A DNA stretch of 23,680 nucleotides from Clostridia bacterium (GCA_017443885.1 JAFSXW010000032.1:1-23680), one strand, 5' to 3'; positions 1-8,417 are shown, counted from the stretch's first letter. Numbers and translations: made by a program. Notes: generated by a model from the sequence alone, not told the origin.

Positions 1-57
1 AAAGGAAATTTAAAGAATTACTTAGATAATTTGTCTTATTTAGTTGAAACACTATGA
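1..57 (+). CDS. Possible C-terminal end of an upstream gene (partial)
   Basis: Frame 1 is open from the window edge to a TGA at 55-57 and encodes 18 residues ending LSYLVETL. The other two plus frames stop within the first 30 bases. The composition is plausible for a protein C-terminus, and the next gene begins 33 bases later on the same strand, so the two could form an operon. Too little is present to assign a family, and this may be chance. Confidence 0.3.
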   Translation, partial: KGNLKNYLDNLSYLVETL

Positions 58-90
58 TCGATAGATTATTTATAATCTGGTATTTATAAT

Positions 91-885
91 TTGATAAAAC
101 AATTCGAATTAACTAATCATATTTTGACTAGTATAAACATTTATTTGTCAAAATTAATAAAAGAAAGTGATGCTTTACAAATTCAAGTAATTGCGTTAAG
201 GGATTTGTATGATGAATTTCTAATTAAATCAGGACAAGAGAAAATAAAATTGATTAACTATAACGAAGAAACTGAAAAAAATGGAAAGCCTAAGGGAACT
301 TTACTTGTTTCAAACACACAATTTTTACGAGAATATAATAAATTATTAAATTATAGGATACAAGCAATCAAAACTGCTGTAAACAATGTTCTTATATCTA
401 AAAAAACTAAAAATAAGAATCGAAAAATGGAATCAAAATATTTTTCTTTATTAAATAAGGAAGAACAAGTGGCTGTTTATATTAATTCAGAGTTGTATAT
501 AACTATTTTTGCTTTTGAGAATATCCTAAGAAATTTTATATTTCGTATAGCAAAAGAAAATTCAATAAGCAATATTACAAGATGGTTTAATCAGGATGCC
601 AAGGATACTTTGTCAAAATTAAAACAGGAAGAAAAAGACAATAAGTGGACACCAAGAGGTGAAAATGAATTATTCTACATTGAATTAAAGCATTTGAAAG
701 ATATAATTTGTAATCAATGGAAAATATTTTCAAAATATTTTAAAAGACAAGATTCTTTAAAAAATAAGATGGACACAATTTATGGTGTAAGATGTAAGGT
801 TGCACATAATTCTACATCAATAACAGAAAACGAAATAACACTATCAAAAATATACATTGATGAAATTTTGACTATCATAAAATAA
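91..885 (+). CDS. HEPN-domain protein (Swt1/abortive-infection-like)
   Basis: Protein of 264 residues, lysine-rich and predicted mostly helical. The C-terminal half (about residues 130-264) looks like a HEPN domain: a helix with FENILRNFIF, a tryptophan-containing linker, and near the C-terminus R-C-K-V-A-H (R234, H239), an exact RX4H motif. In HEPN families this motif is the active site of a metal-independent RNase, found in toxin-antitoxin, abortive-infection and RNA-processing proteins. The N-terminal 120 residues are unrecognised and may be a sensing domain or partner surface. The start is uncertain: TTG at 91 is the first usable codon after an in-frame TAA at 73-75 and has no clear ribosome site, while two TATAAT-like hexamers lie just upstream. 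The gene lies on the presumed element side of the tRNA-Arg boundary, which fits a defence or accessory role. The HEPN call is fairly good; the biological role is inference. Confidence 0.65.
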   Translation: MIKQFELTNHILTSINIYLSKLIKESDALQIQVIALRDLYDEFLIKSGQEKIKLINYNEETEKNGKPKGTLLVSNTQFLREYNKLLNYRIQAIKTAVNNVLISKKTKNKNRKMESKYFSLLNKEEQVAVYINSELYITIFAFENILRNFIFRIAKENSISNITRWFNQDAKDTLSKLKQEEKDNKWTPRGENELFYIELKHLKDIICNQWKIFSKYFKRQDSLKNKMDTIYGVRCKVAHNSTSITENEITLSKIYIDEILTIIK

Positions 886-913
886 AAAGACGCCGTAAAA
901 TAGCGTCTTTTTT
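884..913. terminator. Bidirectional intrinsic terminator
   Basis: AAAAAGACGC and its complement GCGTCTTTTT enclose a 9-base loop, with A- and T-runs on both sides. It sits between the converging HEPN gene (+) and dehydrogenase gene (-) and can serve both. Confidence 0.9.
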
Positions 914-925
914 ATTGTGTAAATT

Positions 926-1834
926 TTATTTAACTTGATTAATAGGTTTGCCGTTAAAATAGGCTTCAATGCTATCTATAAATAAGTCAATTCTATTATG
1001 CTCGGCCTCAAAAGTATCATAAGCTCTGTGATAAGTGCAGATAACCTTTTCGCTATCTATCAATTTTTGTGGAACTTTTTGATGTTCAACATCTTCAAGA
1101 CCTATAGCAAAGAATTTTTCTGTAAATTCTGCCAAGTCGTCGAGATTTATTATCCCACCAGTTGTTGACGTAAGAATTGCATTATCCTTAATTATCTTAA
1201 ATTGATTTTTACCTAGCATATTATTTGTTTCTTGTGTAAGTTTACAAGTATTGCAAACAATATCGCATTCTTTTAGCAATGTGTTTAGATCTACATCTTT
1301 TACGTTTTTATAGTTTCTTGGAGTTCTGTTATAAGCCATAATTTCAACATCAAAAGAAGATAACAATTCTGCAAGCCTCGACCCAATATGTCCAAGTCCA
1401 ATAATCCCAACTTTTTTGCCATTTAATTCATATCTTCTATTGAAAGGAACTTGTTGTCCAGATTTATAAATATTATTGAAGTATGTGATATGTTTTGCAC
1501 AATCCAAAATTAAGCTTAAATGATGTTCTGCAACAGCATTGGTAGAATAGTTTGGTATATAAGAGACTGCAACACCATTGTTTAAGGCTCGATTTAAAGT
1601 TTTTATCCAATTATAACCTGTATATGGCAAGCAAATAAACTGACCTTTTCTCAAATTTGGTAATAACTTGTCAGGGTCAATCCAATCAAAAAGGATCGCG
1701 TCTGCTTTTTGTATTGCTTCTGCAATTTCAATCTCATTTGCATATTTAAAATAGTGAACATTTCCTAATTTCTTTAATCTATTGAATTGTTCATCTGTAA
1801 AATCCAAATGTTCCAATACATAAATCTCTTTCAT
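926..1834 (-). CDS. D-2-hydroxyacid dehydrogenase family protein, catalytic residues altered
   Basis: A 302-residue protein with the layout of the D-isomer 2-hydroxyacid dehydrogenase family. An N-terminal flavodoxin-like substrate domain is followed by an NAD-binding Rossmann domain with GLGHIG at 146-151 and a downstream NR at 169-170. The family segment NAVAEHHLSLIL is at 99-110, and the catalytic His is kept in TYHRAYDT (H269). The usual RG catalytic arginine is replaced (T225-G226 in TSTTGGII), and the acidic residue of the usual EP motif is also missing (QKVP, about residue 253). The protein may therefore have lost canonical hydride-transfer chemistry or gained another use. ATG at 1834 is supported by AAGGAG five bases upstream. 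The gene lies 30 bases downstream of tRNA-Arg on the same strand and could be co-transcribed with it. Family call is secure; substrate unknown. Confidence 0.88.
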   Translation of the reverse strand: MKEIYVLEHLDFTDEQFNRLKKLGNVHYFKYANEIEIAEAIQKADAILFDWIDPDKLLPNLRKGQFICLPYTGYNWIKTLNRALNNGVAVSYIPNYSTNAVAEHHLSLILDCAKHITYFNNIYKSGQQVPFNRRYELNGKKVGIIGLGHIGSRLAELLSSFDVEIMAYNRTPRNYKNVKDVDLNTLLKECDIVCNTCKLTQETNNMLGKNQFKIIKDNAILTSTTGGIINLDDLAEFTEKFFAIGLEDVEHQKVPQKLIDSEKVICTYHRAYDTFEAEHNRIDLFIDSIEAYFNGKPINQVK

Positions 1835-1864
1835 CGCTACTCCTTTTTGTATTTTCTTAAAAAT

Positions 1865-1941
<77 letters not shown>

Positions 1942-1954
1942 ATAATGGGTTTTA

Positions 1955-1982
1955 TTGGTGCTTCGGTGAACTTTTGGTGAAT
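1955..1982. repeat. Short TTGGTGA-like direct repeats between the two tRNA-Arg sequences
   Basis: Imperfect copies of TTGGTGAA begin at 1955 (TTGGTGCT), 1963 (TCGGTGAA) and 1974 (TTGGTGAA). Another TTGGTGA at 1864-1870 covers the encoded CCA end of the tRNA. Spaced short repeats near a tRNA breakpoint are what integrase arm-type sites look like, but they are too few and imperfect to be sure. Confidence 0.35.
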
Positions 1983-2065
1983 TTGGTTTTGGGTAAGTTT
2001 ATATTACTTGCAAATTGTCAATGTTTTAGGGAGGTTTAGAGGTTTTATTTTTGTCCAAGTCGATA

Positions 2066-2105
<40 letters not shown>

Positions 2106-2109
2106 ATAA

Positions 2110-2132
2110 ATCCAGCACAAAACGTGCTGGAT
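2110..2132. other. Perfect 9-bp stem-loop
   Basis: ATCCAGCAC and GTGCTGGAT flank a 5-base loop. It lies between the exported-protein gene and the tRNA remnant. There is only a weak T-run on either side, so it may be a poor terminator for the gene at 2161-2619 or an mRNA 3' stabiliser. Confidence 0.6.
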
Positions 2133-2160
2133 ATTATACTTCGTGTATATCTTAAAACCT

Positions 2161-2619
2161 TTATTTTGTTCTTTCTGGTTGATCTATTTCATATATTTCA
2201 TCGCCAATAGTAATTTCTTCGAAATCCACGGCATCGTTTAAGCCACCGACCATATAACAACCACGATTATAAACACCATTTAGTCGCTTTAAAACTTTCT
2301 TTGTTTTACCTTTTACTTCAAGTTCGGAAGGATAAATAATTTTTATCCCCTGACTAAATTCATCACATCTGCCTATAACGGAGTGTTTTTTGCCTTGAAG
2401 GTCTGTTATTGATAACAGGCAATTCCCTTCTTTTGTGGTTCCTATGGTAAAATCTATTTCTTTTAAAACACCATTTTTCTCACATTTAAATTTTTTGCCT
2501 GCTAAACGCATTAGACCTGGGTGTCTTTTATCAAAACTGTTAAACAGAATCATAGCAGCAGTAAGGCTTGCTGCTGCTATTTTTTTTACTCTTTTCCTTC
2601 TATTTTCTTTTTTATCCAT
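2161..2619 (-). CDS. Small exported or membrane-anchored protein, unknown function
   Basis: Protein of 152 residues. A strongly basic start (MDKKENRRKRVKK) is followed by a hydrophobic stretch (about residues 14-28, IAAASLTAAMILF), giving a signal peptide or single N-terminal anchor. There is no lipobox cysteine. The remainder is a charged, probably beta-rich domain with short strands separated by glycines (FTIGTTKEGNCLL, GLNDAVDFEEITIG), ending IDQPERTK. I do not recognise a family. It has its own consensus promoter just downstream of the ileS stop codon, so it is a separate unit. The ribosome site is weak: GGGG about 12 bases before the ATG. It is the first gene on the chromosomal side of the tRNA-Arg breakpoint. 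Confidence 0.75.
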   Translation of the reverse strand: MDKKENRRKRVKKIAAASLTAAMILFNSFDKRHPGLMRLAGKKFKCEKNGVLKEIDFTIGTTKEGNCLLSITDLQGKKHSVIGRCDEFSQGIKIIYPSELEVKGKTKKVLKRLNGVYNRGCYMVGGLNDAVDFEEITIGDEIYEIDQPERTK

Positions 2620-2655
2620 AATAAGGTAACCCCATTTTTGTTTTAATACAATCTC

Positions 2656-2684
2656 ATTATAATATATAATGCCTACATTGTCAA
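2656..2684 (-). promoter_or_regulatory. Consensus sigma-A promoter for the 2161-2619 gene
   Basis: On the minus strand: TTGACA (2679-2684), 17-bp spacer, TATAAT (2656-2661). Both hexamers are exact. It begins three bases past the ileS stop codon. Confidence 0.85.
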
Positions 2685-2687
2685 GAC

Positions 2688-5600
2688 TTAAATTTTTTGT
2701 AGCGTGATTTCTAGTTGATTTTCATTCATTTCAAGAATTGTTTTATTTTCAAGAGTTTTACCACTTACAATTTTTGCAAGTGTTTCTTTTTCTATGGTTT
2801 TTGCGTTTTTTAAAGCAACAGCCACTAGGCTTTCGCTTCCACTAAAGGCTAAATTTATATGGTCGGTTACTTCTAGCCCGCTATCTTTTCTTAAATTTTG
2901 AATTTTTGAAACAATTTCACGAACCATTCCCATTTCTGCCAATTCTTCGGTTATTGTTGTGTCTAGAATAACGGTTACTTGCCCATTGCTTTCGCTTGCA
3001 TAACCGTCTTTATTTAGCACTTCAATAAACAAATCTGCTTCGGTTAAGTTTATGGTTATATCGCCCACTTTAATTTCGTAAGGCTTTCCACTTTTAACAC
3101 CTTTAACCACTTCTGCTGCATTAGCTGAGGCGAGAACTTTTCTTATTTCACCAATTAGTTTTCCGTATTTTGGCCCAAGCACTGGAAGATTTGGTTTTAA
3201 CGAATAATTAACATATTCATATGCTTCTTTAATTTGCTCAACACCTAAAACATTTAGTTCGCCCTTAATTAAATCTGTTAGATCTTTGTTTAAATGAGTT
3301 TTTCCAGCATAGCAAACATAGCATTTAGATAGTGGTTGCCTTGCTTTTAAATTTTGTGCATTTCTAACACTGCGCCCAAGTGCTACCACATTTAAAACTT
3401 CTTCCATGCCTTCGTTTAATGTTTTATCTATTTTAGATTTATCCGCCACCGGATATGAACACAAATGCACAGAAATTGGAGCGTTTTTATCTACGCTACG
3501 CACAAGATTTTGATAAATGTTTTCACTAATAAATGGCACAAAAGGTGCAATTAACTTAACTAATCCAGAAAGCACATCATAAAGAGTTTTAAAGGCTGCT
3601 ATTTTATCTTCGCCTTCGCCACTAGCCCAAAATCTCTCTCTAGAGCGCCTAATATACCAGTTTGAAAGATTATCCACAAACTCAGTAATTTTTCTGCTTG
3701 AAGAAAGCATATCATATTTTTCTAAGCAATTTGTTACATATTCAACCAAACTATTATATTCACTAAGAAGCCATTTATCTAATAAAGAAAGTTTTAAATC
3801 TTTGTTTTCATATTTACTAGGGTTAAATTTATCTATTTCGGCATAAAGAATATAGAAGGCATAACTATTATGAAGCGTGCCCATAAACTTTCGTTGAAGT
3901 TCTAATAAATTTTCTTCATTAAAGTTTAAACTTGTGCCTGGTGTTGCATTATTATAGAAATACCACCTTAAAGCGTCTGCCCCTTCTTTGTTTAAAATTG
4001 TGTAAGGGTCAACGCCGTTTCCAAGGCTCTTGCTCATTTTTCTGCCAAACTTATCGTTAACTAATCCTAGAGCCGTGCAACTACGATATGGGCTTTTACC
4101 AAAAAGAATTGTTGAAATTGCAAGAAGAGAGTAAAACCACCCACGAGTTTGATCAATACCTTCACAGATAAAATCTGCTGGGAAAGTTTTTTCAAACCAC
4201 TCTTTATTTTCAAATGGATAATGATATTGTGCAAAAGGCATAGAGCCACTATCAAACCAGCAGTCTAGAACTTCTGGTGTGCGGTGCATATCTTTGCCAC
4301 ATTTTGGGCATTTAATTGTTAGTTTATCTAGCGTTGGCTTATGCAAATCTAGGTCGCCACTAGCACCTGTTAATTCTTTTAGTTCACTAACGCTTCCAAT
4401 AGCATGAATGTGCCCACAATCGCAAACCCAGAAAGGAAGTGGAGTGCCCCAGAATCGTGTTCTAGAAATACCCCAGTCTATATTATTCTTTAAAAAGTTC
4501 CCCATTCTGCCTGTTTTAATTGTTTCTGGAATCCAATAAACGCCATTGCTATTTTCAAGCATTTTTTCTTTAACAGCAGTGGTTTTTATAAACCATGCGT
4601 CTTGCGCATAATAAAGTAGTGGAGTGTGACAACGCCAGCAATGTGGATAGTTATGCTCATGCATTTGCACTTTAAACAATGCATTTGTTTCTTTAAGTTT
4701 TTCTATCACTTTTGGATCGCTTTGCTTCGCACCAAGCCCTGCAAAATCTGTTGCCCTAGAATCAAACTTTCCATCTTCCCCAATAAGCTGAATAAATGAA
4801 AGCCCATATTTTAGGCCAACATTATAGTCGTCCTGGCCAAACGCTGGAGCAATGTGAACAATGCCTGTTCCATCTTCAGTTGTAACATAATCATCACAAA
4901 CAACAAAATATCCACTCTTAACTTCATTTAAGCAATAAGAGAACATTGGATAATATTTATGATATAAAAACTCTTTTCCTTTCTTTTCGTAAACAACAGT
5001 ATATGTGCCGTCTTCAAAAAGAGTTGGAATTAAAGCTTTAAGCATAATATAGTTTGAGCCATCTTCGGCTTTAATCTTGCTATATATTTCTTCTGGGTTC
5101 ATGCAAAGCGCAGTATTTGAAGGCAGCGTCCATGGGGTTGTTGTCCACACCAAAAAGTATGTGTTTTCTTCTTGCTCGCTTTTAAACTTCACATAAACAG
5201 TTTTTTCGTTTAATGTTTTATATGCGCCTTCTTGCTCGGCTTCGCTTTTAGATAGTGCTGTTCCACACCTTGGGCAATAAGGCACAATTTTATGACCTTT
5301 ATATATTAGCCCTTTTTCGTGCATAGTTTTAAGAGCCCAAAAAACACTTTCAATATAATTATTATCGTATGTGATATAAGGCTTATCAGTGTCTATAAAA
5401 TAACCAAAGCGATCAGTCATATCTTCCCAAATGCTTTTATATTTCCACACGCTTTCTTTGCAGTCTTCAATAAATTTATCCACACCATAATTCACAATAT
5501 CCCCTTTAGAGGAAAAACCATGGTTCTTTTCAACTTCAACTTCCACAGGAAGCCCATGAGTATCCCAACCTGCTTTGCGTGGAACATAATACCCTTGCAT

Positions 5601-5819
5601 TGTTTTAAAGCGAGGTATAATATCTTTCATAGCTCTTGTTAGTGGGTGGCCAATATGAGGTTTTCCATTTGCTGTTGGAGGGCCTTCATAAAAAGAGAAG
5701 ATTTTTCTTCCTTTGTTTTTTTCCATTGTTTGCTCAAAAATTTTATTTTCCTTCCAAAAAGCAAGTGTTTTTTGTTCATCACGGATAAAATCTAAGTTAT
5801 TGTCTACCTTGTTATACAT
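2688..5819 (-). CDS. ileS: Isoleucyl-tRNA synthetase, type 2 (eukaryote-like)
   Basis: Charges tRNA-Ile with isoleucine in the cytoplasm, with editing of misactivated valine. The protein has 1043 residues. The HIGH signature is PHIGH (residues 54-58) in the context PPTANGKPHIGH, and KMSKS is at 594-598. The CP1 editing domain contains WTTTPWTLPSNTA. Metal-binding-type cysteine pairs are seen in CPRCG and CPKCG. The C-terminal region is an anticodon-binding helical domain plus the extra domain usual for long IleRS proteins. Length and the GPPTANGKPHIGH context fit the type 2 clade shared with eukaryotes and many anaerobes; type 2 enzymes of other bacteria resist mupirocin, but resistance here is inference. 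I chose ATG 5819 rather than the in-frame GTG at 5828 because AGGTG lies six bases before it and overlaps the GTG. No T-box leader is visible: the promoter is only about 33 bases upstream of the start. Confidence 0.98.
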   Translation of the reverse strand: MYNKVDNNLDFIRDEQKTLAFWKENKIFEQTMEKNKGRKIFSFYEGPPTANGKPHIGHPLTRAMKDIIPRFKTMQGYYVPRKAGWDTHGLPVEVEVEKNHGFSSKGDIVNYGVDKFIEDCKESVWKYKSIWEDMTDRFGYFIDTDKPYITYDNNYIESVFWALKTMHEKGLIYKGHKIVPYCPRCGTALSKSEAEQEGAYKTLNEKTVYVKFKSEQEENTYFLVWTTTPWTLPSNTALCMNPEEIYSKIKAEDGSNYIMLKALIPTLFEDGTYTVVYEKKGKEFLYHKYYPMFSYCLNEVKSGYFVVCDDYVTTEDGTGIVHIAPAFGQDDYNVGLKYGLSFIQLIGEDGKFDSRATDFAGLGAKQSDPKVIEKLKETNALFKVQMHEHNYPHCWRCHTPLLYYAQDAWFIKTTAVKEKMLENSNGVYWIPETIKTGRMGNFLKNNIDWGISRTRFWGTPLPFWVCDCGHIHAIGSVSELKELTGASGDLDLHKPTLDKLTIKCPKCGKDMHRTPEVLDCWFDSGSMPFAQYHYPFENKEWFEKTFPADFICEGIDQTRGWFYSLLAISTILFGKSPYRSCTALGLVNDKFGRKMSKSLGNGVDPYTILNKEGADALRWYFYNNATPGTSLNFNEENLLELQRKFMGTLHNSYAFYILYAEIDKFNPSKYENKDLKLSLLDKWLLSEYNSLVEYVTNCLEKYDMLSSSRKITEFVDNLSNWYIRRSRERFWASGEGEDKIAAFKTLYDVLSGLVKLIAPFVPFISENIYQNLVRSVDKNAPISVHLCSYPVADKSKIDKTLNEGMEEVLNVVALGRSVRNAQNLKARQPLSKCYVCYAGKTHLNKDLTDLIKGELNVLGVEQIKEAYEYVNYSLKPNLPVLGPKYGKLIGEIRKVLASANAAEVVKGVKSGKPYEIKVGDITINLTEADLFIEVLNKDGYASESNGQVTVILDTTITEELAEMGMVREIVSKIQNLRKDSGLEVTDHINLAFSGSESLVAVALKNAKTIEKETLAKIVSGKTLENKTILEMNENQLEITLQKI

Positions 5820-5851
5820 AATTTTCACCTATTCTTTATTAAATATGTTTT

Positions 5852-5880
5852 ATTTTAGCATAAAAAATATTAATTGTAAA
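5852..5880 (-). promoter_or_regulatory. Promoter for ileS
   Basis: Minus strand: TTTACA (5875-5880), 17-bp spacer, extended -10 TGC-TAAAAT (hexamer 5852-5857). The expected leader is about 25-28 nt, which is too short for a T-box. Confidence 0.75.
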
Positions 5881-5905
5881 TAATTAAAACTAAATAAACA
5901 AAAAA

Positions 5906-5963
5906 GTGGCAATTTTAAAAGGAAAAAGCCACAAAAAAAGACCACTTTAAAAGTGGCCTTTTT
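5906..5963 (-). terminator. Tandem intrinsic terminators of the lipoprotein gene
   Basis: The first hairpin, CCACT/AGTGG (5942-5956), is extended by A-T pairs and followed on the minus strand by seven T. A second, GTGGC/GCCAC (5906-5932), is also followed by a T-run. Both lie between the lipoprotein gene and ileS. Confidence 0.8.
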
Positions 5964-5978
5964 ATTCATTAGAGTAAT

Positions 5979-6485
5979 TTATGCAACAAGTTTAGCAAGG
6001 GTAACGTGTTGCTCAAATAGATGACCTGAATAATCACGAGAGTAATTAATAACAATTTTGCCATTAGTATACTCTACAGATAAAGTTCCATCTTCTGGGA
6101 ACATTGTAATTTCTGCTGTTAATTTATTATCTTTTATTGCCCATGTTCCTGCATCAGTATATTCTGCTTCATCAGCAAAATATTGTTTGTATTGTAGAGT
6201 TCCATCACTTTTTACATTAAACATAAATATGTAGGTTTCTAGGTCTGCATATTCATCATCTTCATCAGTCGTTCTACTTGCCTTGTTGTGTAGTTCCATA
6301 AAGCGAGCATAAGTTTCAGTACTTGTGGTTTCACCATCCCGTTTATCTACTTGAGTCTCTGTATACCATGTGCCAACAAAATCGGCTGGTTTCAACTCCT
6401 CTTCTTTATTGCCACAAGCAACAAGACCAAACGCAATTGGCAACACAAACATAAATGCTAGCATAGCGTAAATAAATTTTTTCAT
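5979..6485 (-). CDS. Small lipoprotein, lipocalin-like domain suspected
   Basis: A 168-residue precursor. The signal peptide MKKFIYAMLAFMFVLPIAFG leads into lipobox LVAC, with C24 as the predicted lipidated cysteine, so the protein should sit on the outer face of the membrane. The mature part begins with an acidic linker (GNKEEE), then FVGTWYTETQ and later GTWAIKDNKLTAEI. A GxW strand near the start followed by alternating short strands is the pattern of small bacterial lipocalin-like or META-like barrel lipoproteins, but this is only a resemblance. ATG 6485 is preceded by GGAGG eight bases upstream. It is a single-gene unit with its own promoter and tandem terminators. Ligand and role unknown. 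Confidence 0.85.
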   Translation of the reverse strand: MKKFIYAMLAFMFVLPIAFGLVACGNKEEELKPADFVGTWYTETQVDKRDGETTSTETYARFMELHNKASRTTDEDDEYADLETYIFMFNVKSDGTLQYKQYFADEAEYTDAGTWAIKDNKLTAEITMFPEDGTLSVEYTNGKIVINYSRDYSGHLFEQHVTLAKLVA

Positions 6486-6512
6486 AAATTTCCCTCCTTT
6501 TTTATTATACTT

Positions 6513-6543
6513 ATTTTACCACTTTTTCATATAGGGGTGTCAA
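6513..6543 (-). promoter_or_regulatory. Probable promoter of the lipoprotein gene
   Basis: Minus strand: exact TTGACA (6538-6543) and TAAAAT (6513-6518), with a long 19-bp spacer. A TATAAT (6504-6509) lies closer to the gene but would leave the ribosome site almost at the transcript start. Confidence 0.5.
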
Positions 6544-6569
6544 GCAAAAACACCTTTAAAACAAAAAAA

Positions 6570-6601
6570 TCACTTTAATATTTATCAAATTATTAAAGTG
6601 A
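6570..6601 (-). terminator. Intrinsic terminator of the 6629-7768 gene
   Basis: TCACTTTAATA/TATTAAAGTGA form an 11-bp stem with a 10-base loop, followed on the minus strand by TTTTTTTG. Confidence 0.8.
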
Positions 6602-6628
6602 AAATTTTTATTGTTATATTAAAGCATT

Positions 6629-7768
6629 CTATTTTGCAGCATAATCGGCAGATAGTTTTTTATAAACATCAATCCCGTTTATTATTGGGTTTATTTTTAA
6701 AACATTTCTCGCTTTTTCAAAAGTGTTTAAAACCACAAATGCAAGCGCGTTTGTTAAATTTAAAGCCATAAGTTCAGGTTTTGCTCCTCGCTTTATTATA
6801 GAAGAATGCACAAAACCGCTGCACTTATTATACCAATCTTTAAGAGCATAAATATTGCTGCTTCTATTTTTGTTTTGCAAATAATAAATTAAGCCTTTGC
6901 TAGAATATGGGTGGTGATGGTCAAACAAAACTTCATAATAATCGGCAATTTTATCCACCCAGCCATAATGCACATAATCATATTCTTTATCTTCATTTTG
7001 TTTTAATTTTCGGGCTGCAAACTTCTTTAAAAACAAATCTGGATATTCTTTGCCCAAATAGTTTTTATCTAATTCTATTTTGTGCAAAGAATAAAACTCA
7101 CTAAACACTTCTGGCGCATTTTTAATTTCACAAAACACGCTTAATTCTATATATGTTTCTAGGCAATTTCTTAAAAGCCCATAGGCATTATCTATATCCC
7201 CCACCTCAATTAGCGAAAGCATGCTAAGGCAATTAGAAAATATTTTGCTGGCAAAAAGTTTTATTGCTTCTTGCTCGGTTTGTTCAATATTTTTTAGCAA
7301 CAATTGGCAAAAAACATAAACATCGTAGGTTAGAGTTCTATAATTTAAATTTTCTTCTTTAAAAAAGTTTTTGTTTTTAAAATTTGCGCTTCCAAATTCC
7401 CTAAGCTTTATATTTAAAAGCACTTCTTCAATTAGTTTATTTTCATAACTAGCATTTTTAAGCAAAGCATTTTTTTCTTCCAGAGTTTTTCCATAAGACA
7501 TAAAATTATGCACCCCTAAAATATGCTGGCAAATATCGTAGTCTACATCTTCTGCCATATTGCAAACAGTGGCATATAAGTTTTTAGGCGAAGGATAAAA
7601 CTTTAAAAGATCAGCATCTAAAAGTTCTAAAATTTTGCTTTTAATTCTTATTAAATCACTCCCACTAATAAAGCGCGAAAATTCTTCTTTTAAAATTTGA
7701 TTTTTCTGGCTTATATACGCATCTTCTTTTGCCCCAATTGGCACATATTGTTCACTATACTTAAACAT
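6629..7768 (-). CDS. Hypothetical helical protein, DUF5677-like region
   Basis: About 379 residues from the chosen start, predicted almost wholly helical, with no signal peptide or membrane segment. The middle contains LLRNCLETYIELSVFCEI, and later segments carry HKIELDKNYLG and a conserved-looking SGFVHSSI. The pattern of an R-x-x-x-E helix followed by a late S-x-x-x-H resembles DUF5677-type proteins, which are common in accessory regions and of unknown function. The assignment is tentative. The start is uncertain. The reading frame extends to 7852, but that stretch is low-complexity and overlaps the upstream terminator. Candidates are ATG 7780 (MGFFMFKY) and ATG 7768 (MFKYSEQ), the latter with a weak GGGG six bases upstream. 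The -10 element at 7785-7790 lies four bases before ATG 7780, so the message would have almost no leader. Confidence 0.75.
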   Translation of the reverse strand: MFKYSEQYVPIGAKEDAYISQKNQILKEEFSRFISGSDLIRIKSKILELLDADLLKFYPSPKNLYATVCNMAEDVDYDICQHILGVHNFMSYGKTLEEKNALLKNASYENKLIEEVLLNIKLREFGSANFKNKNFFKEENLNYRTLTYDVYVFCQLLLKNIEQTEQEAIKLFASKIFSNCLSMLSLIEVGDIDNAYGLLRNCLETYIELSVFCEIKNAPEVFSEFYSLHKIELDKNYLGKEYPDLFLKKFAARKLKQNEDKEYDYVHYGWVDKIADYYEVLFDHHHPYSSKGLIYYLQNKNRSSNIYALKDWYNKCSGFVHSSIIKRGAKPELMALNLTNALAFVVLNTFEKARNVLKINPIINGIDVYKKLSADYAAK

Positions 7769-7784
7769 AAAAAACCCCATAAAT

Positions 7785-7812
7785 ATAATATCACAACTTC
7801 CTTTCTTTCCAA
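7785..7812 (-). promoter_or_regulatory. Possible promoter of the 6629-7768 gene
   Basis: Minus strand: TTGGAA (7807-7812), 16-bp spacer, extended -10 TGA-TATTAT (hexamer 7785-7790). It lies very close to both candidate start codons. Confidence 0.5.
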
Positions 7813-7840
7813 AATGTTTTATTTTAAACTTAAACAAAAA

Positions 7841-7864
7841 AAATAAGGGCAAAACCCTTATTTT
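7841..7864 (-). terminator. Intrinsic terminator overlapping a stop codon
   Basis: AAATAAGGG and CCCTTATTT enclose a 5-base loop, followed on the minus strand by eight T. The 5' arm of the RNA hairpin contains the TAA stop of the 174-residue gene. Confidence 0.9.
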
Positions 7865-8382
7865 GAAATTTCATTGTCTTTTGCCATATATTTTTTACTT
7901 TGGTTATATAAAAATTCAAGGCAAACATTTAATTCTTTTAATTGTTTTAATTCTTCTGGATCTTCACTAATGCCTATTTCTTTATATTCATTAATTTGTT
8001 TTGCTAGAGCAGTTTTTAACCTTTCGCCATATTTAGCGAGATCTTTGCCATCTGCAAACGCAACAAAATACTCAATAGTTCCTGGATAAAAACATGTTCC
8101 TGTGTAATTGCAGTTAGCACTTGGACTATCCATATATTGATAAAATTTCACAAATTTTTTGTTGTCTCTTGTAATTTTTCTTTTAAACATTCTATCACAA
8201 AAGCACATGCAAACTTGCTTGAAAGAATTGCTTAGTTTCTCCACATCTTCCACAGAATATTCAAGCCCAGATTGCTCTTTAGCTGCAAGAGTTGAATATG
8301 GTTTCCTCATTTCCTGATACATTCTTTCACGCACACAATCTGCCATGCTAGTTAAATTTTCGCCTATTATAATATTTTCCAT
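7858..8382 (-). CDS. Hypothetical soluble protein
   Basis: Protein of 174 residues with no signal peptide or membrane segment. Two cysteine-bearing stretches stand out in the middle: CMCFCDRMFKRK (about 58-69) and CNYTGTCFYPG (about 91-101). These could bind a metal or be structural. The C-terminal third is a charged helix rich in Lys and Glu. I do not recognise a family. ATG 8382 is preceded by GGGAG, and upstream lies a very good promoter. The unit contains one gene and ends in a terminator that overlaps its stop codon. Confidence 0.75.
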   Translation of the reverse strand: MENIIIGENLTSMADCVRERMYQEMRKPYSTLAAKEQSGLEYSVEDVEKLSNSFKQVCMCFCDRMFKRKITRDNKKFVKFYQYMDSPSANCNYTGTCFYPGTIEYFVAFADGKDLAKYGERLKTALAKQINEYKEIGISEDPEELKQLKELNVCLEFLYNQSKKYMAKDNEISK

Positions 8383-8417
8383 TTTTTTCTCCCTTTATCA
8401 TTTTTTGAAAGCACCAA

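Noticed and set aside
5820..5978. T-box riboswitch in front of ileS
   Set aside because: The promoter at 5852-5880 leaves a leader of under 30 nt and no T-box sequence is present; the hairpins here are terminators of the lipoprotein gene.
7769..7852. N-terminal extension of the 6629-7768 gene up to 7852
   Set aside because: It is low-complexity Phe/Lys sequence, overlaps the upstream terminator and the likely promoter, and lacks a ribosome site.
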